A stretch of DNA of 64,000 nucleotides from Candidatus Villigracilis vicinus (GCA_016721315.1 JADKIL010000001.1:372001-436000); one strand, 5' to 3'. Numbered from the stretch's first letter, positions 8,471 to 19,199 are shown. Notes: generated by a model from the letters alone, not told the origin. A program made the numbers and translations.

Positions 8471-10272
8471 CTACATCACATCCGGCGACTGAATATCCAA
8501 AAGCCGCAGGGCATTTGCCACCACCTGCTTTGCCGCCGCCACCAATCGCAGACGGGCATTCTTTACCTTTTTCGTCTTCATTTTGCAAAACAGGCACTGC
8601 ATGATAGAACGAGTGGAAGGCATTCGCCAGATCGTAGGCATACATCGCCATCACGAGCGGACGATACTCTTCTGCCGCCTGCTGCACCTTCTGGGGGAAC
8701 TGTGACATCTGCTCGATTAACTCGATCTCCTGCTTTGTAAGCTCATAATCAAACGTGGCACTCGTCACATTGCCAGCCTTTTTCAAAATGGAGTTGGCGC
8801 GTACATGTGCATTCTGGATATATGGGCCAGTCCGCCCGTCGAACGAAAGCGCCTCGTTGATATCGAAGACAATATCTTTATTGTTATCCACCGAAAGCAT
8901 CGAATAGACCAATGCACCCAAACCGATCTGCTGGGCGATTTTTTCGCGTTCGTCAGGTGCGATCTCCACGCTCTTTTCGGCATTCACCGAAAGCACGCGC
9001 TTCACGGCTTCGTCATACACTTTAAAGAGAACCACCCGTCCCTTGCGGGAAGACATGGCACCTTCAGGTAAACTCACAAAACCGTAGCCGAGGTGATAAC
9101 ACTTCTCCGATTGCGGGAAGCCCCATAGCTTGAGAATGGCAAATGCTTGTTGAAAGTGCAATGCCTGGCGCGAGTCAACGACATAGATCGAACGGTCTAC
9201 GTGATATTGTTCAAATTTCACTTTGGCTAATGCCAAATCTTTGGTCAGGTAAAGCGTCGTGCCGTCTCGGCGCAAAATGACGTTAGTGCGATACTTCTCC
9301 TTGGTCAGCCCAAGTTTTTCGTCAATCTTTACAATGACGGCGCCGCCGCTTGGGCGTTCATCATCTGCGATGTTTTTGGCGATCAATTCATCCACGATCA
9401 CCTTCGAGGGCTCATCCACTTCAGACTCGTAGAACCACACATCCATTTTTACATCGAGCATGTGCAGCACTTCGCGCAGTTCTTCCAAGCTCCACTCACG
9501 GGTCACACGCCATAACTCGCGCACATACTCATCGCCCGCGTCCCACTTGCGATACATCTCGCGGCGTTCGGCTTCGTAAGCTTCGCGCTGCGCGGTCTGC
9601 TCGGGTGTTTCGTTTTCTTTCTTTTCCAGCAGTTGATTGGCTTCCACGTACAACTTTAGGAGCCATTGTCCGCGTTCATGAACGCCTGCAGGTTCCTGTC
9701 TCTTGTATAGTTTTTCATAGATCCACATCACCGTAATGACGCCCAGACCCAAGTCACCGGGGTATGAGGCGCGGATGGTCTTAAAGCCCGCAAACTCAAC
9801 CAGCCTTGCCAACACTTCACCCAAGATTGTATTGCGTGCATGCCCAATATGAAACGAATGATGTGTATTCGGCTGAGCATATTCGACCATCACAGTCTCA
9901 GCCTTCGCCGCACCACGCCCAAATTCAATTCCATTGGAGAGCACTTCTTCCACAACGCGACCCGCATACTCAGATGTTTTAAAGTAGACGTTGAGATAGC
10001 CTTTCACCGCTTCGATGTGACTGATCCCAGCTACGCTTCCCAACTGCGCCTTGACCTGCTCGGCAATTTCTTGAGCCTTTTGCGGCACCGGAAGTTTGCT
10101 GCCTCTACCGAGTTTCGCTTCGTTGGCGGCAGTCTGAAAGAAGGAAGTAGCAAAACCCCATTCACCCGAGAAGGGGATGGGCTGCCATTTCAATTCTGCC
10201 AGCGCAATGTCGTTGGCTTTGCAGAACTCTTTTACTTTTTCTTCGATGAGTTGTTGTTCTTTTTTGAAACAT
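8471..10272 (-). CDS. argS: Arginyl-tRNA synthetase (frameshifts at both ends)
   Basis: Charges tRNA-Arg with arginine. The class I motif HIGH (FHIGHARN), the MSSRKG signature and the N-terminal Add1 domain are visible; the catalytic core NTHHSFHIGHARNTILGEV is intact. Two indels disturb the ends. At the 5' end the ATG at 10272 is in another frame and joins (one extra T) to KEQQLIEEKVKEF; without this the frame starts only at 10193. At the 3' end an indel in the A/G run near 8573 must be corrected to give VKNARLRLVAAAKQ and LRLLDIQSPDVM ending at TAG 8471; otherwise a Gly-rich nonsense tail follows to 8442. Corrected length is about 600 residues. A -10 box TATAAT lies upstream at 10305-10310. 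Confidence 0.95.
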
Positions 10273-10304
10273 AGGCGTAGCGATCCTGTGGATAGATAAT
10301 TTCG

Positions 10305-10310
10305 ATTATA
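10305..10310 (-). promoter_or_regulatory. -10 element upstream of argS
   Basis: TATAAT on the minus strand, 32 nt upstream of the corrected argS ATG (10272). The -35 region (TTTCGT near 10330) is weak. Confidence 0.5.
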
Positions 10311-10350
10311 TCTACTTTCAATGCCGAAACGAAATGAATGTAGGTTGGGG

Positions 10351-10460
10351 GCTTCTCAACGCCGAAGGCGTGAAATGATTATAGATTTTTGGGTTATATC
10401 ATCCCAACCCCGAAGGGGTGATATAGGTTTTATCGTGCTACGACACCCCTTTGGGGTTCA
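10351..10460. repeat. Cluster of three GC-rich palindromes
   Basis: Three hairpins follow each other: ACGCCGAAGGCGT, ACCCCGAAGGGGT and ACCCCTTTGGGGT, each flanked by related AT-rich words (GAAATGATTATAG, GGGTTATATCATCC). They occupy the interval between argS and the kinase gene and look like REP-type dispersed repeats. Confidence 0.6.
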
Positions 10461-10490
10461 TGTGACGATTTGTTTGTTGCTAAAATCCTG

Positions 10491-11054
10491 TTATCTCATC
10501 GGGATTAGACTCTTGAATGCTATTGGCGGAGACTTCAATCGTTCAATGACCTTTTCAGCGCATTCTTCGGTCGTCAATGTGGCAGTGTCGAGTTCGAGGT
10601 CGTATTGAGCGTATTTATGAATAACCTCATATTGCAGTCTGGCTTGACCGAGGGTACGGTCTTTTCTATCTTTTTCGCGTTGTTCCAAAATTTCCAGTGG
10701 ACAGGTCAGCCCAATGAGGTAAGTGTTCGTTTTGGCAAACAATTCGGCGCACTCATCCACCCAGGCTTTTTCGACGAAAACATGGTCAGCAAGGACGTTG
10801 TTTCCGCGCGAAGCGGCAGCGGCGATGGCGTGGTGCATGCCCGAGAACAGCGACCAGCCCACAGGTCCAGCATGAAGCGCTTTTCCAAGGACCTCATCCC
10901 AAAGCGGACGGTCAAGATAGCGGCTGGGCAGCATCCAAATGAATTTGTCGATGCCCATATCCAGATATGGATCGGGTAACTTTTTCTGCAAAAGTTTCAG
11001 CAGAGAAGTTTTTCCAGAGGAGGATGTCCCGTTGATAAAGATGACAGTGGGCAT
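10491..11054 (-). CDS. Chloramphenicol phosphotransferase-like kinase
   Basis: 187 residues, the family's normal length. A Walker A motif GTSSSGKTSLL at residues 9-19 and the segment LADHVFVEKAW place it in the CPT-like P-loop kinase family, whose founding member phosphorylates chloramphenicol in its producer. In other bacteria the substrate is unknown, so resistance should not be assumed. PxxGWSLFSGMHHAIAAAA is the lid/substrate region. It lies between a repeat cluster and rpsT, on the same strand. Confidence 0.8.
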   Translation of the reverse strand: MPTVIFINGTSSSGKTSLLKLLQKKLPDPYLDMGIDKFIWMLPSRYLDRPLWDEVLGKALHAGPVGWSLFSGMHHAIAAAASRGNNVLADHVFVEKAWVDECAELFAKTNTYLIGLTCPLEILEQREKDRKDRTLGQARLQYEVIHKYAQYDLELDTATLTTEECAEKVIERLKSPPIAFKSLIPMR

Positions 11055-11073
11055 AAAGTACCCGTGAAGGGTA

Positions 11074-11100
11074 AAACAAAAACGGGAGTCTTGCGACCCG
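11074..11100 (-). terminator. Probable terminator of rpsT
   Basis: CGGGTC and GACTCCCG can pair around GCAA, followed on the minus strand by TTTTTGTTTT. It lies between the corrected rpsT stop (11115) and the next gene. Confidence 0.55.
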
Positions 11101-11114
11101 CTGCTGTTCGAGTG

Positions 11115-11390
11115 CTAACTTACGCGCTCTTTTGGTCAACGCTGCAAGGGCTTTCATCAAGCGGCTCTTGCGACGCGCGACCGTGTTCTTGTGGAACACG
11201 CCTTTTCAGCTGCCTTATCCAAAGCGCTGATGGCTTGCATCACAGCTTGCTTGGTTTCAGGGGTCTCGCTGGAAATGGCTTTGCGCGCGGCGTTATCGGC
11301 AGTGCGGGCGGCGCCACGGACATTGCGGTTACGCAGACGGCGCTTCTCGTTCTGACGATTGCGTTTGATTTGTGACTGAATGTTAGCCAA
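11115..11390 (-). CDS. rpsT: Ribosomal protein S20 (frameshifted)
   Basis: Small-subunit protein binding the 5' domain of 16S rRNA. It starts at TTG 11390 behind GGAGGAAG (MANIQSQIKRNRQNEKRR). The frame is lost near 11195 after ALDKAAEK; the missing half, GVFHKNTVARRKSRLMKALA, is present one frame away, and a second small indel near 11125 would give the stop TAG at 11115-11117. Corrected length is about 91 residues, normal for S20. Because S20 is conserved and this copy has no other defect, a sequencing indel is more likely than loss. Confidence 0.9.
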
Positions 11391-11479
11391 GGTCTTCCTC
11401 CAAAAATTCTTGCCTTACTTTTACGACGGCGACATATTTTACATGGCGGGGCGTATTTGTCCAGTAAATCGAAAAAGAA

Positions 11480-11505
11480 ATCCGCGGGCAATTTTGCCCG
11501 CGGAT
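11480..11505 (-). terminator. Strong intrinsic terminator
   Basis: A 12-bp perfect stem ATCCGCGGGCAA / TTGCCCGCGGAT with a 2-nt spacer, followed on the minus strand by TTCTTTTTC. It ends the LysM gene. Confidence 0.85.
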
Positions 11506-11511
11506 CATTGG

Positions 11512-12317
11512 TTATGGGGTCGCCGGTGCAGCGTTGATGGGGGTGTAGGTGGCGGTGGGGAGAACCGTCCCCGGACCCGGTGTAATAGGCGTGCTGGTTG
11601 GCGGACGAGTGGCGGTGGCTGTCACAATATTCACCGGAACCAACAGAACCTGCCCAACAAAGAGGGCGTTCGGGTCGGTCAGAGAATTTTCTTTCATGAT
11701 TTCTTCGATGGTGCTGTTGAACGTATTTGCGATCGCACCCAGCGAGTCACCGGAAGCAACTACGTACTCCAATTTGGTTCCGCGCGGGAGGTTAGGTGGA
11801 ATAGTTGTCGCGGTCGGAAGCGGCATATCTGGGTTGGGAAGCAAAATGGTCTGACCAGGAACGACATTTAGTGTAGTTGGGTCGATCCCTGTAGCGAATT
11901 TGGTCGGATCGGAAGGGGTTGCATAAGGATTCAGGAGCAACATGAGCGGAATGGCATTTTCACCCAATGCGAACTTTTCTGCAATTACTGCCAGAGAGTC
12001 GCCATCCTGCACGGTGTAGGTAAACGGCGCCGAGAACGTAGGCGTTGATGTGATGGTGGGTGAAGGTGTTTCTGTAAACGTGGGTGTTGGCGTGTTCGTG
12101 TTGGTCGGCGTATAGGTCATGGTAGGGGTGGGGGTGTCCGTAGCCAACAAAGGTTGATCGGCTTTCCGGGCAGGGTAAGCCAGTAGATCAACAGTGCCAG
12201 CCCTCCCAGTAAAAGTACACCAGCAGCGATCACGATCGTGTTTTGCCTGCCGCGGTTTCGTTTGCGATAGGAGCCGATCGTTCCTGATGGGGGGGAGCCT
12301 GTAGGTTTGATATTCAT
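11512..12317 (-). CDS. Membrane-anchored protein with two LysM domains (frameshifted)
   Basis: About 268 residues after correction. The N-terminus (MNIKPTGSPPSGTIG) is cytoplasmic and basic, followed by one membrane helix (IVIAAGVLLLGGLALLIYW, residues 28-46). A missing A near 12155 separates this from the rest. Then come a Thr/Pro-rich linker with many TPT repeats, LysM 1 (YTVQDGDSLAVIAEKF), a spacer, LysM 2 (YVVASGDSLGAIANTF) and a Thr/Pro-rich tail. LysM domains bind N-acetylglucosamine polymers such as peptidoglycan, so the protein probably tethers membrane and wall. No enzymatic domain is present. Confidence 0.85.
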
Positions 12318-12488
12318 TGAGACATTCCTTTTTGCACTACTTTCTTGATGTATTTTCCAGCCAGTAGCAGTGTGATTTAATTCTACCTGAAAAATTGAAT
12401 TGCGTAAGTCGGGAGGAATAGCCCTCCCAGTTCAGCACGAGTAAAAAATTGGTGTAGATCTCATAATGATTGACTCCGGAGTAAAAGA

Positions 12489-12519
12489 AAGACCTCTGCA
12501 TGATAAGCGCAGAGGTCTT
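12489..12519 (-). terminator. Intrinsic terminator of uvrA
   Basis: AAGACCTCTGC / GCAGAGGTCTT, an 11-bp perfect stem, followed on the minus strand by TCTTTTAC; 25 bp downstream of the uvrA stop. Confidence 0.85.
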
Positions 12520-12543
12520 AGGGGGTGTAACGATGAGAATCGA

Positions 12544-15422
12544 TTATCGTGCCATATGCTCTTTTAAGTATTTTCCAGTGTAAGAACCCTTGACCTTCAT
12601 CACTTGTTCCGGCGTACCTTCGGCGATCAATTCGCCGCCACGGTCGCCGCCTTCGGGACCGAGATCGATCAACCAGTCGGCAACCTTGATAATGTCTAGG
12701 TTGTGCTCGATGATCAACACCGAATTGCCAGTATCGACCAGTCGCTGCATTACTTCGATCAATTTGTGAACGTCTGCTGCGTGCAAGCCGACAGAGGGTT
12801 CGTCGAGCACGTACAAAGTTCGTCCAGTTGCGCGGCGAGACAACTCTTTCGATAACTTTACACGTTGCGCCTCACCACCAGAGAGAGTTGTAGCAGGCTG
12901 CCCCACACGCGCGTAGCCCAAGCCCAACTTCCTGTAAGAGCTTCAGCTTATTCTGCATCTGCGGATAATTCTGAAATTCTCCCAGCGCATGCTCAACGGT
13001 CATATCCAACACATCGGCAATTGAATATTTATCACGGAATAAAACCTGCAAGGTCTCGCGGTTGAAGCGCTTGCCATGACAAACATCGCAAGGCACGTAC
13101 ACATCCGGCAGGAATTGCATTTCAATACGCAATTCGCCCTGTCCCTGACAGGCTTCACAACGCCCGCCATGCACATTGAAAGAGAAGCGCCGGGTTTGTA
13201 TCCGCGCACTTTGCTTTCGGGCAGTTCAGCATACAGCTTGCGAATTTCATCGAACAAGCCGGTATACGTACCAGGGTTCGAGCGCGGTGTGCGCCCGATG
13301 GGTGACTGGTCAATGTTGATGATCTTGTCGAGATGCTCGATCCCTTCGATCTTTTTGTGTTCGCCGCCTTGGGTGCGCGCGCCCATTAACTTTGCGGCGA
13401 GTTCGTTGTATAGAATATCGCTCATCAACGTGGATTTGCCCGAGCCGGAAACACCAGTGATGCAAATCAACTTTCCAAGCGGGATGGTGATATTGAGGTT
13501 CTTTAGATTGTTTGCAGTTGCGCCGAGGATTTTGAGATTCTTCCCATTACCTTCGCGCCTCTTCTTCGGGACTTCAACCTGTTTCCGCCCCGAGAGATAT
13601 TGTCCAGTGAGTGACTTTGGGTGCGCCAAGATCTGCTTGGGCGTGCCTTCCGCAATCACCTGTCCGCCATGTTCACCGGCGGCAGGACCCAGATCGATGA
13701 CCCAATCTGATTCAAGGATGGTTTCGTCATCGTGTTCAACGACCAAGACCGTATTGCCGAGATCACGCAGACCTTTGAGCGTTTCCAGCAGACGTGAGTT
13801 ATCACGCGGATGTAAACCAATGGAGGGTTCATCTAAAACGTAGAGCACGCCCACGAGACGTGAACCAACTTGCGTCGCAAGGCGGATGCGTTGAGCTTCT
13901 CCACCAGAAGAGTCACAGCTGAACGATTCAACGTCAAATAATCCAAACCGACGTTGACGAGGAAGTTCAAGCGTTCGTGGATTTCTCTAATCACTCGTTC
14001 GGCGATGGCTTTCTGTTTGGATGTAAGCGGCGAATTTTTGCCCGCGATCTTTTTCACCCAATCCAGCGTTACCAGCACGGGCCAGGAGTTGGCTTCCACG
14101 ATGTTGACATCGTCCACGGCGACGGCTAATGCGCCAGGATTGAGGCGCTTGCCCTTGCAGCTTGGGCAGGGACGGTCGGACATGAACTCTGAAATTTTTT
14201 CGCGGATGTATTCCGAGTTCGTTTCGCGGTAGCGGCGTTCGAGGTTGGTGATGACGCCTTCGAAGGCACGGGTAAATTTGAACTCGTTGCCATTCGCATT
14301 TTGAGAGGTCATCTGGATTTGTTTATCGCCAGTGCCATATAAAACGATCTTTTGCTGTTCCTTGGTTAATTCATTGAAGGGTTTATCCAGATCAAACTTG
14401 AACGCCTTGGCGGCGTTAACCAAACTCTGCCAGTAATAGCCGCCTTCTTCCTTCGGTCCGCTCCACTCCATGCTGATGATCGCTCCATCGGTCAGAGACA
14501 AGCTGTCGTCTGGGATGATGCGGTTGGGATCGATCTCCAGCTTGGAGCCAAGCCCCTGACAATCTGGGCAAGCGCCTTGGGGCGTGTTAAAGGAAAAGGT
14601 ACGCGGCTCCACTTCAGAGATGGTCGAACCGTGCTCGGGGCAGGCAAGATGCTCAGAGTAGGCGATGTCTTCCTTTTTATCCACGAGGTTTACGGTGATG
14701 TATCCCTCGCCGAATTTGAGAGCCGTCTCTACTGAATCGGTCAGACGGGTAAGCGCCGCTCTTTTATCTTCCTTTGAACCTTCCTGCGAAATGACAAGAC
14801 GGTCAACAACCGCTTCGATCGTATGTTGTTTATAACGGTCGAGTTCGATCTCATCTTCAGAGCGAGTGGACGGTTCCATCTACGCGAGCGCGGGTAAAGC
14901 CTGCCTTGCGGATCTCATCAAAGACAGCTTGATATGTGCCTTTGCGTCCGCGCACCAACGGGGCAAGCAGAATGATGCGTGTGCCTTCAGGCAAGTTTGC
15001 GATCTTATCCACGATCTCTTGAGCTGATTGTTTCGCCACGACACGTCCGCAAACCGGGCAGTGCGGAATGCCTGCACGCGCAAACAAAAGACGCATGTAG
15101 TCATAGATTTCGGTTACGGTGCCCACGGTGGAACGCGGGTTGTGGCTGGTGGTTTTCTGGTCAATGGATACGGCGGGGAGAGCCCGTCGATATAATCGAC
15201 ATCGGGCTTGTCCATTTGACCAATGAACTGGCGCGCATATGCCGAAAGTGACTCGACATAACGTCGCTGTCCTTCGGCGAAGATGGTATCGAAAGCCAGT
15301 GACGACTTGCCCGACCCCGACAAGCCGGTGATGACCACGAACTTGTCGCGTGGAATTTCTACGGTGATATTTTTCAGATTATGGACGCGCGCGCCCACGA
15401 CACGGATTTTGTTGGAAGACAT
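12544..15422 (-). CDS. uvrA: Excinuclease ABC subunit A (five frameshifts)
   Basis: DNA damage recognition ATPase of nucleotide excision repair, working with UvrB and UvrC. The span encodes about 959 codons, the full UvrA length, and all family parts can be read in order: Walker A 1 (GLSGSGKSS), zinc module 1 (CPVC ... CPEHG ... CPDCQG), LYVLDEPSIGL, Walker A 2 (GVSGSGKSTL), zinc module 2 (CEACQGQG ... CDVCHGKR), signature SGGEAQRVKLS and LYVLDEPSVGL. The frame changes near 15177, 14862, 13910, 13190 and 12922, each next to a short homopolymer, so no piece exceeds about 350 residues. The start ATG 15422 is preceded by GGAG. Sequence error is more probable than a true pseudogene, since no segment is missing. 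Confidence 0.95.
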
Positions 15423-15560
15423 GAGACTCCTGTTTGGGAGGGATGATTATAGCACAGGCGTTCTGTTAATTGAATAGTCTCGGGAGTTAATTGAAAATAA
15501 TTATTCTTATACAAGACCTCCATATTTTCGGTGAAAACGTATTCGTATTTGTATATAAAA

Positions 15561-15586
15561 GCATCCGTCGAATATTCGACGGATGC
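15561..15586 (-). terminator. Intrinsic terminator
   Basis: GCATCCGTCGAAT / ATTCGACGGATGC is a perfect palindrome, followed on the minus strand by TTTTATATAC. It ends the lipoprotein gene above it. Confidence 0.8.
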
Positions 15587-15610
15587 TGAAAGACCAAAAA
15601 GCAATTGAAA

Positions 15611-16651
15611 TTAGGGTTTGATTTCACAAAGGGCTGGGAATTTTTGGCAAATATTCACAAGTATGATGCCACCGCCCCCTGATGATGGTGAAGAAGGCGA
15701 TGAACCATCATCCCCTGCTTCTTCCGAAACACCAGCTACGGAGCAGCCCAAGGGCTCGGTGCCAGTTGGGACAAAACCCACTGGGACGCGGCAGGAGTTG
15801 TCAATACCAGCAATGTTTTTGATCGGGTACAGACTGTTTGTTTGTCCGGTGACCCGGCAGATTCTTCTGTTGTTGTGTCATGTAAATTGAACTTTGTAGT
15901 ATCAAATGGAGTGGCACTTGCCCAAACCGACCACATAAAAGTAGGGGTAGAAGGAAAGATGACCTTGTTGAATGCAATTTGAATGGAAGGAGTTTCACCG
16001 TTCACAAATCGTACCCATCCCAGATCGGGTTTGCTCCTCTCCACTATCAAACATGGTTTTTCGTAGCCATCGCCCGTGTAATTCGTATCACTGCGTTTTG
16101 CGTCATTGCCGCCGATATCGCCATTGTCATCAGCGTAGATTTGCACACCATTCGTGCTCCAGTCACTTCCAAATGTTGGGTTGGCAACGATCAACAATTC
16201 GCCGCGTCCGTCAATGTTGCTGTCTAATTCAATGGCGTAATGACCGCTGGGAGCTTAGTAGCAGCAGCCAATCCACCCAAATTTAGGGTGACATAAAGAA
16301 ATTATCATCTTCACCAATTGAGAAATTGACAATGTCAATTTCAGGTAAATACTCCCATGTCCGCAGTAAATGGACGTTCATATCTGTTTTCTTAAAATCA
16401 TCGCCAAAATTTACATCTTTATTTTCGGCAGAATTGATTTCATCATTGTCTGAAGCGTTTCCTATAGTTTCGGCGGGTTCAGAAGGTATCGTCGTGTGAA
16501 CGATCGGTGCTTCAGTAGCTGGTGCTTCTGTTGCAACTGGTGAGTCAATAGCTGGTGCTTCCGTTGCATCTGGAGTGGCGCCTCCAAAATTACAAGCAGA
16601 TAGCATTAACACCATTAGAATTGCCAACAATTTCGATAGATTTGATTTCAT
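15611..16651 (-). CDS. Lipoprotein paralogue A of unknown function (frameshifted)
   Basis: A secreted lipoprotein: start ATG 16651 behind AGGAGAAG, signal peptide and lipobox (LMLSACNFGG), then a Thr/Glu/Pro linker (ATEAPAIDSPVATEAPATEAP). The main domain contains PEIDIVNFSIGEDDNFF, GHYAIELDSNIDGRGELLIV, DWSTNGVQIYADDNGD, NYTGDGYE, LGWVRF.NGETP and FPSTPTFMWSVWAS. Indels near 16290, 16235 and 15850 break it into pieces; after correction the C-terminus reads DNSCRVPVGFVPTGTEPLGC and an acidic Ser/Gly tail, ending at TAA 15611. It is a close paralogue of the gene at 18134-19199. The fold resembles extracellular beta-sandwich domains with Asp-rich loops, but I cannot name it. Confidence 0.75.
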
Positions 16652-16886
16652 AACTTCTCCTATTTTTTTCTTCATAAAATAAATTTGTGACCTGCGTGTC
16701 TGATATTAAACTTTTTCATGCACCTTGAAAATCACCCTTTCGTGGCATGACTTTTGTATGGTGAAATTTAAATGTTTTTGGGGAACATATTTGAAAATTC
16801 AACGTCTTATTTAACTGATGTTACAACGACAGGGAAGGTAAAAGTTGCTGCCAAAATGATCTGTATATGACCCTTAAAAAATTCAA

Positions 16887-18113
16887 AAACATGACACACC
16901 CCGAATTTAAGAAATGAGGGGTAGAAAAAGATAGACCTCTGATGTAAGGTTGAGTGAATTGGGGGGATACCTGCTCGGGTCGGAAGCCTGTCAAGCAGGG
17001 ACAAAACGGATCAGTAACTTGTTACACAGTCAGAAATGGACAGCGGGCGAGATTGAGAAGTTCCATTGGGAGCAAGCCAGTCAACGAGTGCAGGAACTGC
17101 AAGAGCAAGGCGAACGCCCATTGGTGATCTGGGACGAGAGTGTACTGGAAAAGCCTGAGAGTTTGAAAGCGGAGAGGCTGTGTGCAGTGCGTTCAAGCAA
17201 AGCCAGTCGCCTGAAACGCATCAAGCCTGGTTTCTTCAATCCGCCTGGTGGACGTCCGGTCTGTGTGCCGGGATTTCACTGGTTGAAAGTGCTGGTAATC
17301 GGACATAAAGGTCCACCGACTCTGGCACATATGCGCTGGTGGACTACACGTGGAGAAGAGGCAAGTCAAAAAAGGGAGGAAGAATGTGAAGTTTTTGATC
17401 AAATCGATGGCTTATGGGGCAAGGAAGTTATTCATCTTTGGGATCGCGGCTTTGCTGGCAATCCCTGGTTGACACAAGCTTTCTTGCGAGGTGCTCGCTT
17501 TATTCTGCGCTGGCCAAAGAACTACCAACTTCTGGATGAATTCGAACAACTCAAAAAGCCAGGCGAATTGAGCAAAGCTAGGCGTTCCTGGGATCATCGG
17601 CTAGTTTGGGATGCTCGTCGTCGGTGTGAACGCAAAACCGGGATTATCGCTTTCCCCGTTTTCGATCGCACTCATCATCAACCCCTCTGGCTCGTGGTCG
17701 CTCGCCGCAAAGGCCAATCTCCCTGGTATCTGCTCACCTCTGAACCTGCCCATTCTCCTGAACTCGCCTGGAAAATCGTTTTCGCTTATGCGCGTCGCTG
17801 GCAGATTGAAATGGCGCTACGCTACAACAAATCTGAACTCGCTTTTGAAAGCCCCAGACTTCTCCAATGGGATGCTCGTCTCAAACTCTTATCCATTACA
17901 GGATTGGTTTATTCTTTCCTGCTCTCCCTTCTTCACCCAACTCTTTCTGAACTACGTTCCTGGCTCTTGCACACCTTTTGCCATCGTACTGGAAAGCGGA
18001 GCCAGATCACTCCAGCTCCGCTTTATCGTTTACGTTTTGCTCTTTCTCTTCTTTGGCTTTCTCATCCCCCTCCCTTCTTCTCCTTTTTATGAGATTCGGG
18101 GTGTGTCATGTTT
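16887..18113 (+). mobile_element. IS4-family insertion sequence, 1.2 kb
   Basis: The ends are 20-bp perfect inverted repeats (AAACATGACACACCCCGAAT at 16887-16906, complement at 18094-18113). Inside is one transposase gene. No clear target duplication is seen: the bases outside the repeats (TTCAA on the left, GTTTT on the right) do not match. The element lies between two tandem paralogous lipoproteins, just after the stop of the one and upstream of the other. Confidence 0.85.
16950..18092 (+). CDS. IS4-family DDE transposase
   Basis: About 380 residues, with the first possible start TTG at 16950; a stop lies 6 codons upstream. Catalytic motifs: D in VIWDESV (near residue 62), D in WDRGF (near 165) and the C-terminal YREK signature Y-x2-R-x3-E-x6-K in YARRWQIEMALRYNK. 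These mark the IS4 group of transposases. The N-terminus begins inside a region usually preceded by more residues, and the weak TTG start without ribosome site suggests that the 5' end has an indel. The C-terminus is intact and ends 2 bp before the right inverted repeat. Confidence 0.85.
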   Translation: MSELGGYLLGSEACQAGTKRISNLLHSQKWTAGEIEKFHWEQASQRVQELQEQGERPLVIWDESVLEKPESLKAERLCAVRSSKASRLKRIKPGFFNPPGGRPVCVPGFHWLKVLVIGHKGPPTLAHMRWWTTRGEEASQKREEECEVFDQIDGLWGKEVIHLWDRGFAGNPWLTQAFLRGARFILRWPKNYQLLDEFEQLKKPGELSKARRSWDHRLVWDARRRCERKTGIIAFPVFDRTHHQPLWLVVARRKGQSPWYLLTSEPAHSPELAWKIVFAYARRWQIEMALRYNKSELAFESPRLLQWDARLKLLSITGLVYSFLLSLLHPTLSELRSWLLHTFCHRTGKRSQITPAPLYRLRFALSLLWLSHPPPFFSFL

Positions 18114-18133
18114 GTTTTTATAGGTTATGGGCT

Positions 18134-19199
18134 TTAGGGTACAGGTGGAGGGGGAGGCGGGAATATGATGATTGGATTACAGAGAATGGGGTAAAGTGCG
18201 CAGAAATTTACCCCACCGCCACTTGGAGGCGCTTCACCTTCTTCTTCTGGTACACCTGCTACGGGGCAGCCTAATGGTTCGAATCCAGTGGGTTGGAATC
18301 CAACGGGCACACGGCAGGAATTATCCATGGCTACAATGCCTGTGATAGGATAGAAACTATTTTGTTTGTCTGGCGAACCGGCGGCTTCCTCTGTGGTTGT
18401 ATCGTGCAGGTTGAATTTTGTTGGGTAAAACGCATCTTTGCTTGCCCAAACTGACCACATAAAGCGAGGTGTTGAAGGGAAAATGACCTTGCTGAAGGCA
18501 ATTTCGATGACCGGGGTTTCACCATCTGTAAAACGCGCCCAGCCAAGGTCGGGGTTGGAGCCTCTTCCATTATCAAAGACAAGGGCTTCGTAGCCATCTC
18601 CGGTGTAGTTTGCATCGCTTTGTCTCGGATTTTCACCGCCTAGATCACTATTATTATCTGCAAAAATTTGCACGCCATCAGTGCTCAATCGGCGTTAAAA
18701 GGCGGGCTGGCAATAATAAGGAGTTCTCCGCGCCCATCTATGTTCCCATCCACTTCAATGGCGTAGTGACCGGAAAGAGCCTGACCATCAGCGGGGAGTC
18801 CACCAGGGGTCATGGTAACGTAGAAGAAGTTATCATCTTCACCAATGGAGAATTTCACAATATCGATCTCGGGCAGGTATTCACCCATATTGGCAGTGAA
18901 AGGACGTTCAAAACGATTCTTTACAAAATCATCGCCGAAATTCACGTCAAAATTCTCATGCGAGAGGGTTTCGTCATTATCAGATGCATTCCCCAAATTT
19001 TTGGCAGGTTCTGAAGGAATGGTGGCGTGGACAATGGGGGCTTCAGTGAGTGGCGCTTGAATCGCCACTTCTGTGGCTGGCGGTTCGGTTGCCTCAGTAT
19101 TGATTTCCGGCTCGGTGGTTTTGAGTAACGATCCCAAACTACATGCTGTCAGGAAAGAGCCATCAATAAAGTTGGAAGGACTAAAAATTTTCTTTTCAT
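18134..19199 (-). CDS. Lipoprotein paralogue B of unknown function (frameshifted)
   Basis: Same family as the gene at 15611. The start is ATG 19199 behind AGGAGA; the signal peptide MKRKFLVLPTLLMA is in one frame and the lipobox LTACSLGS in another, so one base is missing near 19150. A second frame change near 18690 separates GRGELLIIASPPFNAD from STDGVQIFADNNSD. The body has PEIDIVKFSIGEDDNFFYV, GHYAIEVDGNIDGRGE, NYTGDGYEALVFD, LGWARFTDGETP and FPSTPRFMWSVWASKDAF, closing with DNSCRVPVGFQPTGFEPLGC and a Pro-rich end (IIIFPPPPPPVP). It is divergent from the LuxR-type regulator at 19452, a possible regulator. Confidence 0.75.

Noticed and set aside
10491..11054. Chloramphenicol resistance gene
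   Set aside because: The fold is that of chloramphenicol phosphotransferase, but outside the producer the substrates are not known, so resistance is not claimed.
18262..18300. tRNA-like T-loop GGTTCGAATCC
   Set aside because: It lies in the coding sequence of lipoprotein B (GFEPLGC) and there is no cloverleaf around it.
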